NCBI GenBank assembly: GCA_003439945.1
Contig: QVRM01005925.1
Location: 1,045,001-1,109,000, forward strand
Length of the DNA: 64,000 nucleotides
Source: Dermanyssus gallinae
Lineage: Eukaryota > Arthropoda > Arachnida > Mesostigmata > Dermanyssidae
Direction: 5' to 3'
A program made the translations under genes and the position numbers. Below, piece after piece: positions 49,871-61,115 of the stretch. The notes beneath the pieces are model-generated. The model saw only the letters and a list, made by a program, of their open reading frames with translations, was not told where the DNA came from and did no database searches. Numbering within the stretch: the stretch's first letter is position 1; each line of letters opens with the position of its first letter.

Positions 49871-50114
49871 TTGATCGAATTTTCTTTGAGCGATGCTTAT
49901 TGAGAATAGATGATAAACCATACTGCTTAGAGCCAGCGGCCATGCTGCCACAAAGACTGTTGGAGAGTCCCTAGATATCTCAACATGTCCGGCCCTCGGT
50001 GCATTGAAGATATACCTCACGGTGAGTTTCGAGCCCGTATGGGACGGAGGATGGTCTAGAATTAAAAATAACCTTCTTATAAAATGTTTTTATTCTAGTC
50101 CCCTAGACTATACC

Positions 50115-50119
<5 letters not shown>
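49871..50119 (-). mobile_element. SINE-B family, copy 4, most complete
   Basis: Read from 50,119: TGGCGGTATAGTCTAGGGGA (A-box-like head), an A/T-rich insertion of about 35 bp, then GGGCTCGAAACTC (B-box-like, 50,024-50,036). The family body follows (GTTGAGATATCTAGGGACTC, CAACAGTCTTTGTGGCAGCA, ATGGTTTATCATCT) to an A-rich end near 49,875. The 5' end abuts the (TA)n tract at 50,118-50,180. With copy 3 it forms an inverted pair flanking the isolated head. Confidence 0.7.

Positions 50120-50180
<61 letters not shown>
50118..50180. repeat. (TA)n microsatellite
   Basis: An uninterrupted TA tract of about 62 bp joined directly to the head of SINE-B copy 4. Confidence 0.95.
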
Positions 50181-50183
<3 letters not shown>

Positions 50184-50519
50184 GATTCCCGAAATACATA
50201 TTCACACGTGCGTGCTGTTGATGTATTCGTTATATTTTTTTGCCTAACCGAGACGGACCCAAAAAGAGAAATGTTTACAACGACGACGACAACGACGACA
50301 GCAATGCTCATGGTAGAGAAGAAAGCAGTAACAGTAGACCAAACGAGCATCTCCACAAATCATCGTCCTGACAACGGCGAAACAGCACTGCCTAGATAAA
50401 AGAAAACAAAACAGGTCGTTGTCAGCGTCCCGTCATAAACACCATCCAGGATATGTAAATAAATGATCGCCCGCCACAAAAACCGCTGCGGCCTGCCTGC
50501 CAGCCCACCAGTTAACTGA

Positions 50520-51245
<726 letters not shown>

Positions 51246-51639
51246 AGCTATTGCGACTGAGCTTACGCTCGTTATCGAACTGTTAGGTTGCAATCTGTGC
51301 TGTTCTCAACGGACCATGAGTAGCTGCGAGCAGCCAGACGCCGCTCTGGTGCTTAGGAGACAATCGGTCGGGTACGAGCAGCAGTAGTTCGCGGTGGGGG
51401 CACTGAATGCTCGGCGGTGTCGGCTGCGGGACATGTGGATCAAGTTGGCCGGTCTCCGCAACTGTGATTATATTTCCAAGCTCTGCGTTTTTAGTGTAGC
51501 CGACACAAATGTGGCCTCCGGGCCTTCGAGTTAACTCCGAGCGAACTTGGCCTTTCCCAGAAAGCCATTGAAAGCATGACAGTATGAGAAGATGAGTCTT
51601 GCTGTTGAGATTGTTTAACAACGCCACGTGCTGCCACAA

Positions 51640-51735
51640 CAACAACAACAAGATTGATAACAGCAACAATGCATATAGCAACGGCAGCAGCTGCAGCAGC
51701 AGCAACAACCACAACAGCAACAGCATCAAACAATA
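51640..51735. repeat. (CAA)n/(CAG)n array
   Basis: CAACAACAACAA followed by GCAGCAGCAACAACC-type triplets, in the complementary sense to the GTT array about 0.4 kb to the left. Confidence 0.85.
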
Positions 51736-53511
51736 ACAGAACCACCCGACATGATGACGTTAACGTATTCGAGCTGACACCAAAAGCGGTCACCTGCAGG
51801 TTGTGGAAGTGCATGAATGCTCGTATTGTGCATAAATGACGTGTAATGAGGTTGTCAGATGCACTACGCAGGGTCTTGTCAGACAGATGATCTCCTACCC
51901 CTAACCCCCCAGACTATGTTCAGGTATATATGCAACAGCAACTGGTGACAACTGCTGACAACGCATCAACAGAAAGCCACCGTACGGAAATAACATGAGC
52001 TGTATAACGGCAGGACTTAACCTGGCGTAGAAAACGACAAGCAGGACAGCAGTAATGGGCAACCTGCGCAAAAGCAAATATTTTTGCTGAAACCTATGCA
52101 ATAAGTTCTATTCATAAAATCGTAAACTGTTGGGACGGCAGTAACAAGATTATTGATGGAAATATAGATAACAGGTTGCTATATCTGTATACTCTAAGTC
52201 GCGACGAAATTGCTACCCAGTGACGACCACTACCAGAGCAGTGTTCTCTGATCACCTGATCCCATGACGCTTTGTCAAAAACGAAATGCTGTGGAAACTA
52301 CGTGCGCACGTTGCCAGAATGAGCTAAATGTTGTTGGCTCTATAAACTCAGCTGCCACTAGTGATGATACATCAGTCAGCACCGCTGACACCAGCAAGAA
52401 TGGCAATATTGTAGTTAAATGTGACCTAGTCCTTTTGGCAAAGGTCGTTCCTGATCGTCTTCCAGTTCAAGGTTCTCGACTGCTGTTCGCTGCTAAGCCG
52501 CTACAACACAAGAGCTTTCAGCGTCGTGACTGTGATGTCTATGTTATTTCACTTCCCGCCTACTAGCCTAACAAAGCGCTCACTGATATTAGTAATCACG
52601 ACAATGATAATCACCCACCACAAGTCACAAGCTATCTAACGTTTGAGGGGAAACAGATGGGCGGAGGGCTCTTTTTTCCTGTGACTTAGTTTCCGTTTCT
52701 TGATGAGGCGGGAAATGGTCCTCGGAAGCCAACGGCCGCCACCTCCTTAGACGCGAGCACACACCCAATGAAAGGGAAGCGCCAGCACAGCGCAGGCTGC
52801 CCACTTTGAACTTGGTCCACTCGGCTGGATTTAACGAGATTTCAAATAGCTTTGCTGCTTGCTGTTGTGCCCAATGATAATAGCTGCTCCGGGGGTCCGG
52901 GGGTTGCGGGTGGACGATGGTGACAATGCCGCCTGTCCCAATATCTGTCTATCGACTGGGCTGACACATACGGCTCGCATCCATGTTGCGCCTTTTTGCG
53001 GTCGTCGCCCTTGTCTAACTCGCAGACTCGGTTTGACCTAGCGTCATTATTCCTGCCCGGCCAGCTTGTCGTTCGACGTTCCGTTGACTGAAAAGCTCAT
53101 TTCTCGCCGTCAGACGGTGCGTATTTTCCGCCATCGTCATCGCTGTGGCTGTTGCTGTTGTTGGAGCCGGAGACGCGTCGATCGGTTGGTTCGTGGCTTC
53201 CTTTATCTACATGAATCCGAATAACCAAAACCTTGACGACCAAGTAGACGAACGAGAACAGGCTAGAGATTCAGAAAATCAGATTGGGGTGCAAGTTGAA
53301 GACGGAGAAAGAGAGAATCCGTTACTTTGTTGGTGGGAGGAAGCCGGGGGGGAAGGGGGGGGGGGTATGTATGCAACATATGGTAACACAACAATAACAA
53401 CGAGCGACCAGTTTTAGAGCCTCCAGCGAAATGCCAAAGAAGACGGCCCGTCGTATGTGCTAGACGCACAAGGACAACCCGAATAAAAGCCACAGAAGCA
53501 ATACAAAATGA
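51736..53511. other. No recognised gene
   Basis: A 100-codon plus frame at 52,264-52,566 and a 90-codon one at 53,145-53,417 have no recognisable domain. The latter lies in GC-rich, CGT- and G-rich DNA. 52.6-53.4 kb is GC-rich. Confidence 0.35.
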
Positions 53512-53597
53512 TAGCCCACATATCTACCAGACATATATATATATATATATATAGAATATATAAAGAGACAGAGAGAGCGTAGCCAACATATCTACCA

Positions 53598-53634
<37 letters not shown>
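53512..53634. repeat. Tandem duplication interrupted by the mariner insertion
   Basis: The unit (CCACATATCTACCAGACATA, TA tract, AGAATATATAAAGAGACAGA, GAGAGCG) begins at 53,515 and starts again at about 53,583 (CCAACATATCTACCAGACAT, TA tract). The missing second half of the second copy (AGAATATATAAAGAAAGAGA, GAGCG) appears right after the mariner, at about 54,944-54,970. The mariner therefore inserted in the TA tract of the second copy. Confidence 0.8.
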
Positions 53635-53635
<1 letters not shown>

Positions 53636-53638
<3 letters not shown>

Positions 53639-53663
53639 GTAGTTCAATAAGTTCTTAGAATGA
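53636..53663. repeat. mariner terminal inverted repeat, 3' end of gene side
   Basis: 28 bases, exact reverse complement of 54,903-54,930. Confidence 0.93.
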
Positions 53664-53704
53664 AAACCGAGAATTTTCCAAATCATGTTTTTAAATTTTT
53701 CTTA

Positions 53705-54753
53705 TTAGATATACTCCCCGAGAAGCTCAATACACTTTTCCCACCGAGATTTCAGAGCTTTCATACCTCTTGAGTAGAATTCCTCGTCGTTAGACTGAAA
53801 ATAGGCATTGACAGCAGCCTTAACCTCTTTATTGCTGGAAAAACGCTTTCCACCGAGACTATTCTTCAAATGTCCGAAGAGGAAATAATCAGAGGGGGCC
53901 AGGTCTGGAGAATAGGAGGGTTGTTCAATAAGTTCGAACCTCAGTTGGGCCAGTTTTGCCGATGCTTGCCGGGACTTGTGTGCAGGAGCATTGTCCTGGT
54001 GAAACGGGACAACCTTCTTCTGCAAAGCGGGCCGTTTCACGATGAGTTCTTGCTAACGGCAGTCCAACAGTCTTGCATAATATTCTCCTGTGATCGTTTT
54101 ACAGCTCTCAAGGTAGTCGACCAGCATTATTCTACGATGGTCTTAAAAAACTGTAGCCATCACCTTTCCGGTCAATGCCGTTGTCCGCACCCTCTTCGGA
54201 AGTCCTTCATCAGGTGCACACCATTGGCAAGATGCTTCTTGGGTCTCGGGAGTGTAGTGATGAACCCGGCTTTCATCGACGGTCATGAATCTGCACCAAA
54301 AATCCGAGAGATTGTTCGACATCTTGGCCAAATTTCGCTGTAAAGCCAAAACAGGCGCGTCTTTCTGGCCTTGGTTGAGCAAATGCGGCAGCCATTTTGC
54401 TCTAAGCTCTTTCATCTTTAAGTTTTCGTGTAGGATAAAATGCACACTGCCTAAACTAATCCCTAATGCCTCCGCTATTTCCTTAATGTTCATTCGCTTA
54501 TTTGTGCCAAGAATTTTTTGCACTTTCTCTACGTTTTCCTCATCAGTTGCCGTTTTTTGGCCTCCTTACTGGGACGTAGTTCATCCTCGGTGCTCCTGCG
54601 ACCTCTTTTTAACACATTAATCCAGTTGGAAACAGTGGCAAAACATGACGCAGAGTCACTGTACGTCTCGTCTAACTCAATTTTTACTTGGGTCGCATTC
54701 CAACCTTTGAAATAAAAATGCTTGATAACCACTCGAAACTCTTTTATCTCCAT
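53705..54753 (-). pseudogene. mariner transposase, D,D34D type, one frameshift and two stops
   Basis: The protein starts at the ATG at 54,753 with 'MEIKEFRVVIKHFYFKG', and its first helix-turn-helix runs to 'STEDELRPSKEAKK'. A one-base shift at the six-T run 54,553-54,558 puts the rest in another frame: second helix-turn-helix 'NIKEIAEALGISLGSVHFIL', then the catalytic core. The first Asp is in 'VDESRVHHY' (codon 54,275-54,277; the family usually has VDETWIHHY), the second in 'HQDNAPAH' (53,993-53,995), the third in 'YSPDLAPSDYFLF' (53,888-53,890). Exactly 34 residues separate the second and third, the mariner hallmark. In-frame stops lie at 54,143-54,145 (where W is usual) and 54,053-54,055. 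Total span of about 349 codons is normal. All three Asp codons survive. Confidence 0.93.
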
Positions 54754-54902
54754 TTTTAAAAATCACGCCGATACGTTGCACGGGAAAAGCCATCAAACGA
54801 AATCGCAACGGCCAATCACCATAATATATTGAGTGCTAGCAGTCGAAAAGTTGCAGTTCCTATTAGCGGTGAAAGCGTGCCAAAATTCGAATTCTAAAAA
54901 GC

Positions 54903-54930
54903 TCATTCTAAGAACTTATTGAACTACCTG
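54903..54930. repeat. mariner terminal inverted repeat, 5' end of gene side
   Basis: 28 bases, exact reverse complement of 53,636-53,663. The transposase start codon lies about 150 bp inside. Confidence 0.93.
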
Positions 54931-55673
54931 TATATATACATATAGAATATATAAAGAAAGAGAGAGCGCGCAGCAACAATGAAGGGCTTAACTAGCGTAG
55001 TGCCAGCCAGTGTGCAAGCTATGATACAATCGTCTACCCCTTTGCTAGCTAGTCTAGTTAACGTTGAGTTAACACTTAGGTGGATGACCGTTATATTCGT
55101 ATAGAGTCACGCGTCAAATCTGAGAGACATGCGTGGCCGTGTATGGCGGCACGACGGTGGGCCCGGTAGGCAGACTTATGATCTCCTTTCGCTTTCTCTC
55201 TGTTGGGGCGCGCTTAAGCCTATAGAACTGCCAGCCAAGTCAGTCGTTTAAAAGAGGTTTCATACCAAGCGAGTCTAACTAGACCTAACTGAAGTGTAGT
55301 CAAGTGATAATCGTAGGCAATTTCTCATTTACGTTGTTAATATCGGCGACAGCGCTGCCGTCATATCTCCCCCCCACTGCCGTCATATCTCCCCCCCACT
55401 GCCTCCCTCTTTCTGCCAGCCATTGTCGATAGTCTTTGATATCGAAGCGTGTGTACAGAACAACACAGAAATATGCTGTAGACAAACGAGTAAGAAACGG
55501 CGACGGTCGATGCGCGCCTGCTGGAAGAGGAACGATGTCAAAAGCTGAACGACAAGGCCAAGGGCCCGCGTCCCGATCAGCGTGACAGCATGTAGAACCT
55601 TCAACAAGGCCTTCTATGCTTTACCGTTGACTTCGCCACCTTGACCTGTTAGTGAGTCTACGTAAACACACAC

Positions 55674-55723
<50 letters not shown>

Positions 55724-56038
55724 GTATACATACACATATATACATATACATACACATATGGACAGGCCCACCAAAAACACCTCCACTCCTCCCTCCCGCT
55801 TCGTCCGCTCTTACTTACACGTTGGGGTGATCTAAGATTGCTCTAACACAGCAGTACATGAAGTATTAGAAGGCTCAAGGCCGCCGCGTAGCCGTATGTG
55901 ACATGTCGCCCTGCTGAATGATCACTCTATGGCCGTTGTTATGTGGGCGCTGCTGCTTGCAGGCGCCACGTGCCTTGCTCGCCTCGAAATGGATTGACCT
56001 TTGTCAATTAGCACAATGTCCCATGTATACTATATATG

Positions 56039-56084
<46 letters not shown>

Positions 56085-56398
56085 AAATTAAAAAATAAAG
56101 TTATTTTATTATCTTTGATGCCCAATACTTCGAAAGCACAGTCCTACTACCATTCACAGCGCTCAAAACTAACATTATTAGGCAAATGCGTATTTCGTAT
56201 TTTCATACCAAATCAATGGCATTCCCATCCGTGGTTGCGTAGTTATTCAGTTTGTTCGAAGGGCATGTCGAGATTGAGTGCACGCACACAAGTATTTATT
56301 AATTTACAGACATTGCTTGAGTATGCCTCCGCGGACCATCCGGCAGATTCGGTACTAAGAACACCCGCAATGGAAGAGTGCATCCATAGGCAATAGTC
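54931..56398. other. No recognised gene; microsatellites
   Basis: A 24-bp unit (ACTGCCGTCATATCTCCCCC CC-type) is duplicated in tandem at about 55,355-55,402. TA tracts lie at 55,674-55,721 and 56,040-56,071, the latter followed by GAGAGAGAGA. A 131-codon plus frame at 56,001-56,396 begins in the TA tract and has no recognised domain. Confidence 0.4.
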
Positions 56399-57189
56399 AA
56401 CCGTTTTTTAGCAAGCACAATGGAGGTGGTTCGAAAGGTTAGTGCGAGTTGCAGTATCGTCTACAATGTACTAGGAGCTAAACAACTATATCCGTACAGA
56501 CCGTAGCAAGTTCAAACTCTGCTGGGTCCTGATTACGAGCGACGGGTTGTCTACTATAGCTCGATTATGTAATAAGTAGAGTTTTCTGCCGTTGTGATTT
56601 TCACCGATGAACCTTGCTTTACACAAGAGACACATCACTCATTATTCGACATGTGAGAACCCGCATTGGATTGTGCACGCCAGAGGCGTTCCTCTGTGAT
56701 TATGTAGACTGGCATTGTTAACAACTACCTCATAGACCCACGCATACTCCCTAACAGGTTGGATGGAGAAGCATACCATACATTTCCAAGTAAAACATTA
56801 CCAGGGCTTTTGAACGGCGTTCCAGAAGGTGTTTGCGAGCGCGTGCGGTTTCAGCACGACGGAGCGCCACCGCACTCCGTCCCTGCGGTACGCAATTACC
56901 TCAACGTGACCTTCGAGAATCCGTAAATTGGCCGGGGCGGGCGGATCGCTTGGCCGCGACCACCCGAGTTAATAAGCCTTAATTTTTTTGTTGGGGTCAC
57001 CGAAAGGCTCTCGTCTACGAGATTCCAGTCGAGTTACGTGAAGAGCTTGCCACCGAGATGCCCTCCGGTGATAAGAACGTTCGAGCAATGTCTGGCATAT
57101 TTCAAGATGTCCAACAAAATCTCTGCAGGCGCCACTAATTGTGTATAGTGGTTTGCAGAAGCACATTCGAGCAGCTACTGTGTAGATAA
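56399..57189 (+). pseudogene. Tc1/mariner-superfamily transposase relic, DD41D (Visitor-like)
   Basis: One frame from 56,399 reads 'ASTMEVVRKVSASCSIVYNV' (end of the helix-turn-helix), 'LYPYRP-stop-QVQTLLGPDYERRV', 'VVIFTDEPCF' (first Asp codon 56,606-56,608), 'YLIDPRILPNRLDGEAYHTF' and 'FQHDGAPPHS' (second Asp 56,858-56,860). Next come a stop at 56,924-56,926 where W is usual, then 'IGRGGRIAWPRPPELISLNFF'-type sequence split by a frameshift in the T7 run 56,983-56,989. The next frame continues 'CWGHRKALVYEIPVE' and ends 'FEQLL'. The third catalytic Asp is Asn (AAT, 56,981-56,983), 40 residues after the second. The family spacing I remember is 41, so one residue is missing. Stops also occur at about 56,500 and 56,570. 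Clearly dead. No terminal repeats were found. Confidence 0.8.
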
Positions 57190-58567
57190 TAAATACTCGT
57201 GTGGTGAGCGTATATTGCTATAAAGGGTAATTTATCTAATGGAGAAAGTCATTTATGCATGCACTTAATCTCGACACGGCCTCCGAAAGAGCTTGGTTAC
57301 TTACCCAATCACCGTATCGGACCGCCATAGATTTGGTACAAAAATGATCGTCGTAATTGCCTGAACGTGTAAGTTTTAAGCGCTGTGAACGGTCGTAGGG
57401 TTATGATTCTGAGATGTTGGGTCTGAAAGCAAATAAAATAACTTACTTTTTTTGGAAATGCTATTAAGAAAAAACAGAATATATATATACTATATATATG
57501 TGTCGTTTTAGCTGGTCAGTTGTCCCACCTTATTACAGAGTCATATGCATACAGGCACTTAGGCAATGGCAAATTCATGTAAGGCTTTCTACCTGATACT
57601 GACCCGACTGCTAAACGAAATTGACATGCAATAGACTGTCATCATGCTATGCAATGTTCATGTGGTACGCATGTCCACAACTGGCTCTGTCGATCTTCGC
57701 GTCGACTAGCTGATAGCTCTGCTGGAGAGTTCTCGCATCACATAGGCATTCGCTGATAGACTTAGTAAAAACTTTTGCTAGCCCATAAGGCGGCGCCTCA
57801 ACAAGCGTTCGAACGCCGGTAGGGGAACGCCGTGGTATTTTGCTATATTTCCACCAGCACTTTCTATTTTTTGTCGTTTCTGCTTTCATTGGTTTTGTGC
57901 CGTTTGCTCACTTCGTACACGACCTGCTTTTGGTCGGCGTTCGATCTCAAAATCATACGGAGCGCATACGGTGGTGAGCCGGGCAGCTAATAACAGTTGA
58001 GCTTTTGTTTCGTGGCCCTTCACGTGGCCTCACTCGCCCTTCATAAGTCCTCAACCGTTCATAGCTCCCCTCACAATCTTTGTACTGTTAGCTCTATCTG
58101 CATTTTTGTTGTTGCTGCTGTTGTTGCTGCTGTTGTTGCCATTGCTGCATCTTCCGTTTGTTTTCTCACGTATTTGCACGAGGCTGGAAACAATGCAGTG
58201 CCTTTTTCATTTTTCCGGTAAAAACAACTCTAAGTGTCTAAGCAAGATAAGCAGGTTCGAGTGGCAGATGGCTTATTTGGGCTTTAGAAGAAAAAGGCAA
58301 CGTCTTGCAGTAGTAATCTAAGCGTGTATGTATGAATTCTGCCAAAGCAGAAGGAACAAGAGCAGACGCAGAAATAGAAGCTCGTACTTAATAACAAAAA
58401 TTAAGCACTGGAAACTCCGAAAACTAGTTGAAAGTCACTGTGTCTGTAGTTAAGACAGAGCCTAAGAAGCAAGCAAGGTCACCCTAACGGTATTGCATTC
58501 TCCGTAAGAAGCAACTTCTGCATTTAACTACCATGCGTGCAGGTTTAAATGGGAAATGCGTTATATA
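57190..58567. other. No recognised gene
   Basis: AT-rich to mixed DNA. A short GTTGCTGCTGTT run lies at 58,107-58,142. An 80-codon minus frame at 57,647-57,889 has a faint resemblance to the region before a LINE RT domain but is not convincing. Confidence 0.4.
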
Positions 58568-58623
58568 AAGGCGAGCACTGCCGAGTGTGCAAACGTATTG
58601 TAAATGATTAATAAATCATCACA
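58568..58623 (+). repeat. 56-bp dispersed repeat D, copy 2, with AATAAA and (TA)n tail
   Basis: Identical to 7,022-7,077 except for one G/A difference (about 98%). Here too, the right side reaches a (TA)n tract (58,629-58,651) within a few bases, while the left flank is unrelated. Confidence 0.8.
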
Positions 58624-58789
58624 ATATTTTATATATATATATATATATATATCCGGGATCTTTTCAAGACAATGCATTGCACGCCTTTAGGAAATTAGCA
58701 TTTTAAATTTTGAATTTTTATTGCACAGACTAATTAAAGCATAGCTACACATACGTACGTCGCACGTAGCGCTTCCTTATCGTATACTT

Positions 58790-58915
58790 CAATTCAATTC
58801 AAAATAGGTTATGTTCAAACACACGCTCTTTACGGAACATCCGTGTTTCACAAATCGTAGTACTTGTCATGTCAGTTACGTATCAAATGTTTAGTATTTA
58901 GTGGTGCTCTATTTA

Positions 58916-58964
<49 letters not shown>

Positions 58965-59350
58965 CCTGAAACAACAACAAAGTAATATTTATTATTAAAA
59001 CCTGCATTTCGTCGAAATGTCTTTCCTGTCGATATATTGTTCACGTAGTGATTTAAGAAGCCAGCTTTCGTTAAATAAACTGAGTAACGTATATTTCGTC
59101 AACTCATTATCAAGAGCGTTTCATAATTTGGCCACGGCCGCATTAGGTGACATAAGTTCGTAGTTGCGACACGTATTGAGGATTCTTAGAGGTCGACTCT
59201 TACGACTGCTGTGGATGCAAAATCAAATGATAAACAGACACGTATATTATATATAGTATATTAGAAAGCATTCCATAATGGATTTTACAAATGTTGTTTT
59301 GTACTTCAAGGTGAAGCAGCCTTTTACCGATGACTACTGGTAAACGCATA
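58790..59350 (-). pseudogene. LINE relic A2: C-terminal part and 3' end
   Basis: Read leftwards: 'VIGKRLLHLEVQNNICKIHY' near 59,340-59,280, then 'SRPLRILNTCRNYELMSPNA' and 'AVAKL-stop-NALDNELTKY' at about 59,200-59,090, and 'LLKSLREQYIDRK'. This resembles the end of CR1/jockey-type LINE proteins, where R/N-F-x-R-A-V-x-L-W-N-x-L-P is usual; the W is a TGA here (59,121-59,123). A TA tract (58,919-58,961) interrupts the 3' region. Beyond it, ACACGGATGTTCCGTAAAGA and GTGTGTTTGAA match the LINE-A fragment at 44,265-44,372. It ends in TTGAATTGAATTGAAG (58,790-58,803), the same tail unit as at 5,045-5,060. Confidence 0.6.
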
Positions 59351-60014
59351 CTTTAAACTCAAATTAGGATCATTTAGCATTCACAAAGCAAACATCTATT
59401 GTTTTGTTCGTTATTAAATCTGCTAAAGTATCTTACTTTGCTCCGTATACGCACTGCAAAAACAATATTAAATCGTGTATGATCATCGAACTGGATTTTA
59501 GATGCTTTCCTGGATAAACATTGAGTCTCTACAATGTCCTTTGAAGTATTAACGCGCTAGAAGGCATCGCTAGCGGCCCACCCTTAGCGCAAATTTGCAT
59601 GCAGGCTTTGTTACAATAGAACAAGCAGCAGACAGAAAAGTGCTGGACACAAGCACGGGAGCATTTACCTCTCGATCATGTAACAAGACTCAAGGACATC
59701 CTGTAGAAATACGGGCAAACATAAGAACACATACCCACATACCCTCATACATACCCACACAAACACCCACACACTAATGCATAGACAGAGCGTGCACTTA
59801 AACAGTGCAGCCTTTTTATCTCGATAAGACGAGGCATCCAGTGCGAGCTCATATTAGAGCGACTATCCTGAAAGGTAGTAGCAAAATAAAAGCTCCGCAC
59901 AGGGACGCGATGCCATAGTCTGCCGCATGGTACGCTGTGTACTCAAACCCTATCTAGCGTACCAAATGTGCATAAAGATAGGGACCCGATCGGCGGCAAT
60001 ATCACATTGTCCTG
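59351..60014. other. No recognised gene
   Basis: AT-rich then mixed. A run of ACAC/ACCCAC repeats lies at 59,722-59,775. No domain or RNA gene was seen. Confidence 0.4.
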
Positions 60015-60200
60015 GCAATGTGGTGTGCCGCCATTACGTTCGCCTACCGCTACCACGGTCCAGAGATGTAGGTTCGAATTCGGCCCGATGGAACGGCTCC
60101 GTGTCGTAACCGAGAACTTCAACAAGATCCTGGCTCCAATTCTGCCCTACGGGTCGTCCCACATTCTCATGTAAAGCGACTCATAAGCACGAGGACTACG
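60015..60200 (+). mobile_element. Possible tRNA-derived SINE, third type
   Basis: GGTTCGAATTC at 60,071-60,081 is a B box with one change. About 50 nt upstream, TGGTGTGCCG at 60,021-60,030 is a weak A-box candidate, and CCGCTACCACGGTCCAGAGA lies between. The layout fits a tRNA-derived SINE head, but there is no second copy in the window and no clear A-rich end, so the call is tentative. Confidence 0.3.
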
Positions 60201-61034
60201 TATTTTCTCTTCTGCCTCGGGCTGTGTTTGTTTGCATTGTACTAATTAGTTTTTCTTCTTCTTCATTATCACCACAACGTTCCCACATAACGATTATTTA
60301 CTTTACTCAAACCAATCTAACCACAATAATACTCTATTACTAATTCCCAACCACGACTGTTACTAGCATCTGCTATTTACGCCGCGAGCAGCTTGCCCCA
60401 CGCACGAGGGAACACATAAGGGGCTTGCAGCTTTTTTTCTGCCACTCAAACAAGCGTGCGGGCATGCACGATATATCAATATAAATAATCCCGAGATAGG
60501 CAAAAAAGCCCCAAGAACGTTGGGCCCAAAAATAGGCAGCGTCTCAGATCTTCAGATGAATACCCCGTGGCCACGCGTGGGCATCAACATCGTGTGATGC
60601 GTTTGTACAGTCTGCATAGCTTTCTGTCTGTTATTTTTTCGCTCGAGTAAGCTACGGTCTTGAAAAATCATCATTTTATAAATCGATATGAGAATAATCA
60701 AGCCATGCTACCAACCACCTACTGGAGGAAATACTAGTTCGGAGTTGCGTTTGGGCGCCTTGCAGTTGCATTTATAATAATTGAAGCTGTTTCGAAGTTG
60801 TACGAAAACTGCGTCGTAACGTGCGTTCCGACGGACGACGCACACAAAAAGGTCGCTTCAAGTCACTTAACCGGATCAGCAATTTATTGTCAGTCCGTCA
60901 ATTAATTTGTATCTGTGCTGTTCCCGCTCTTCACGCCAATCAAAGAGACAAGTATAAACAACAGTTAAAATTAAGCACAATAATGTTGTCCTTATTGTTG
61001 TTGTTAATTATTATTACGTTATTTAGTTATTATA
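60201..61034. other. No recognised gene
   Basis: AT-rich DNA with an 81-codon plus frame at 60,821-61,066 that shows no domain. Confidence 0.4.
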
Positions 61035-61115
61035 ATGATGCATGGATGGATTTATTATTCACTTAACATGGATACCTACGTACATATGTCGCCCTTTCAT
61101 ATCAGAAGCGCTTAG
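61035..61115 (-). repeat. LINE 3'-end fragment, similar to 43,487-43,555
   Basis: Shared blocks with 43,487-43,555 read on the plus strand: CATGTATACCTA / CATGGATACCTA, ACACATGTCTCC / ACATATGTCGCC, and GGCGCTTAGAGC / AGCGCTTAGCAAC. Both start with short tandem units (ATTGATTG there, ATGGATGG here), as for a LINE tail. No coding part is recognised beside it. Confidence 0.45.

Larger units (their letters stand above)
53636..54930 (-). mobile_element. mariner transposon, nearly full length, inactive
   Basis: About 1,295 bp is bounded by perfect 28-bp terminal inverted repeats (53,636-53,663 and 54,903-54,930), which begin CAGGTAGTTCAATAAGTTC. TA lies on both sides, as expected for the mariner target duplication, but the site is inside a TA tract, so the exact boundary is ambiguous by a few bases. 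The size fits the usual 1.3 kb of mariners. The single gene runs right to left and is broken (see transposase entry). Identical ends with a broken gene suggest a moderately recent insertion that has lost activity, or mobilisation by a related transposase. Confidence 0.93.

Noticed and set aside
57647..57889. 80-codon minus-strand frame with 'LAKVFTKSISECL', faintly like sequence upstream of a LINE RT domain
   Set aside because: Only one short phrase agrees, and no further RT motif follows in any frame.
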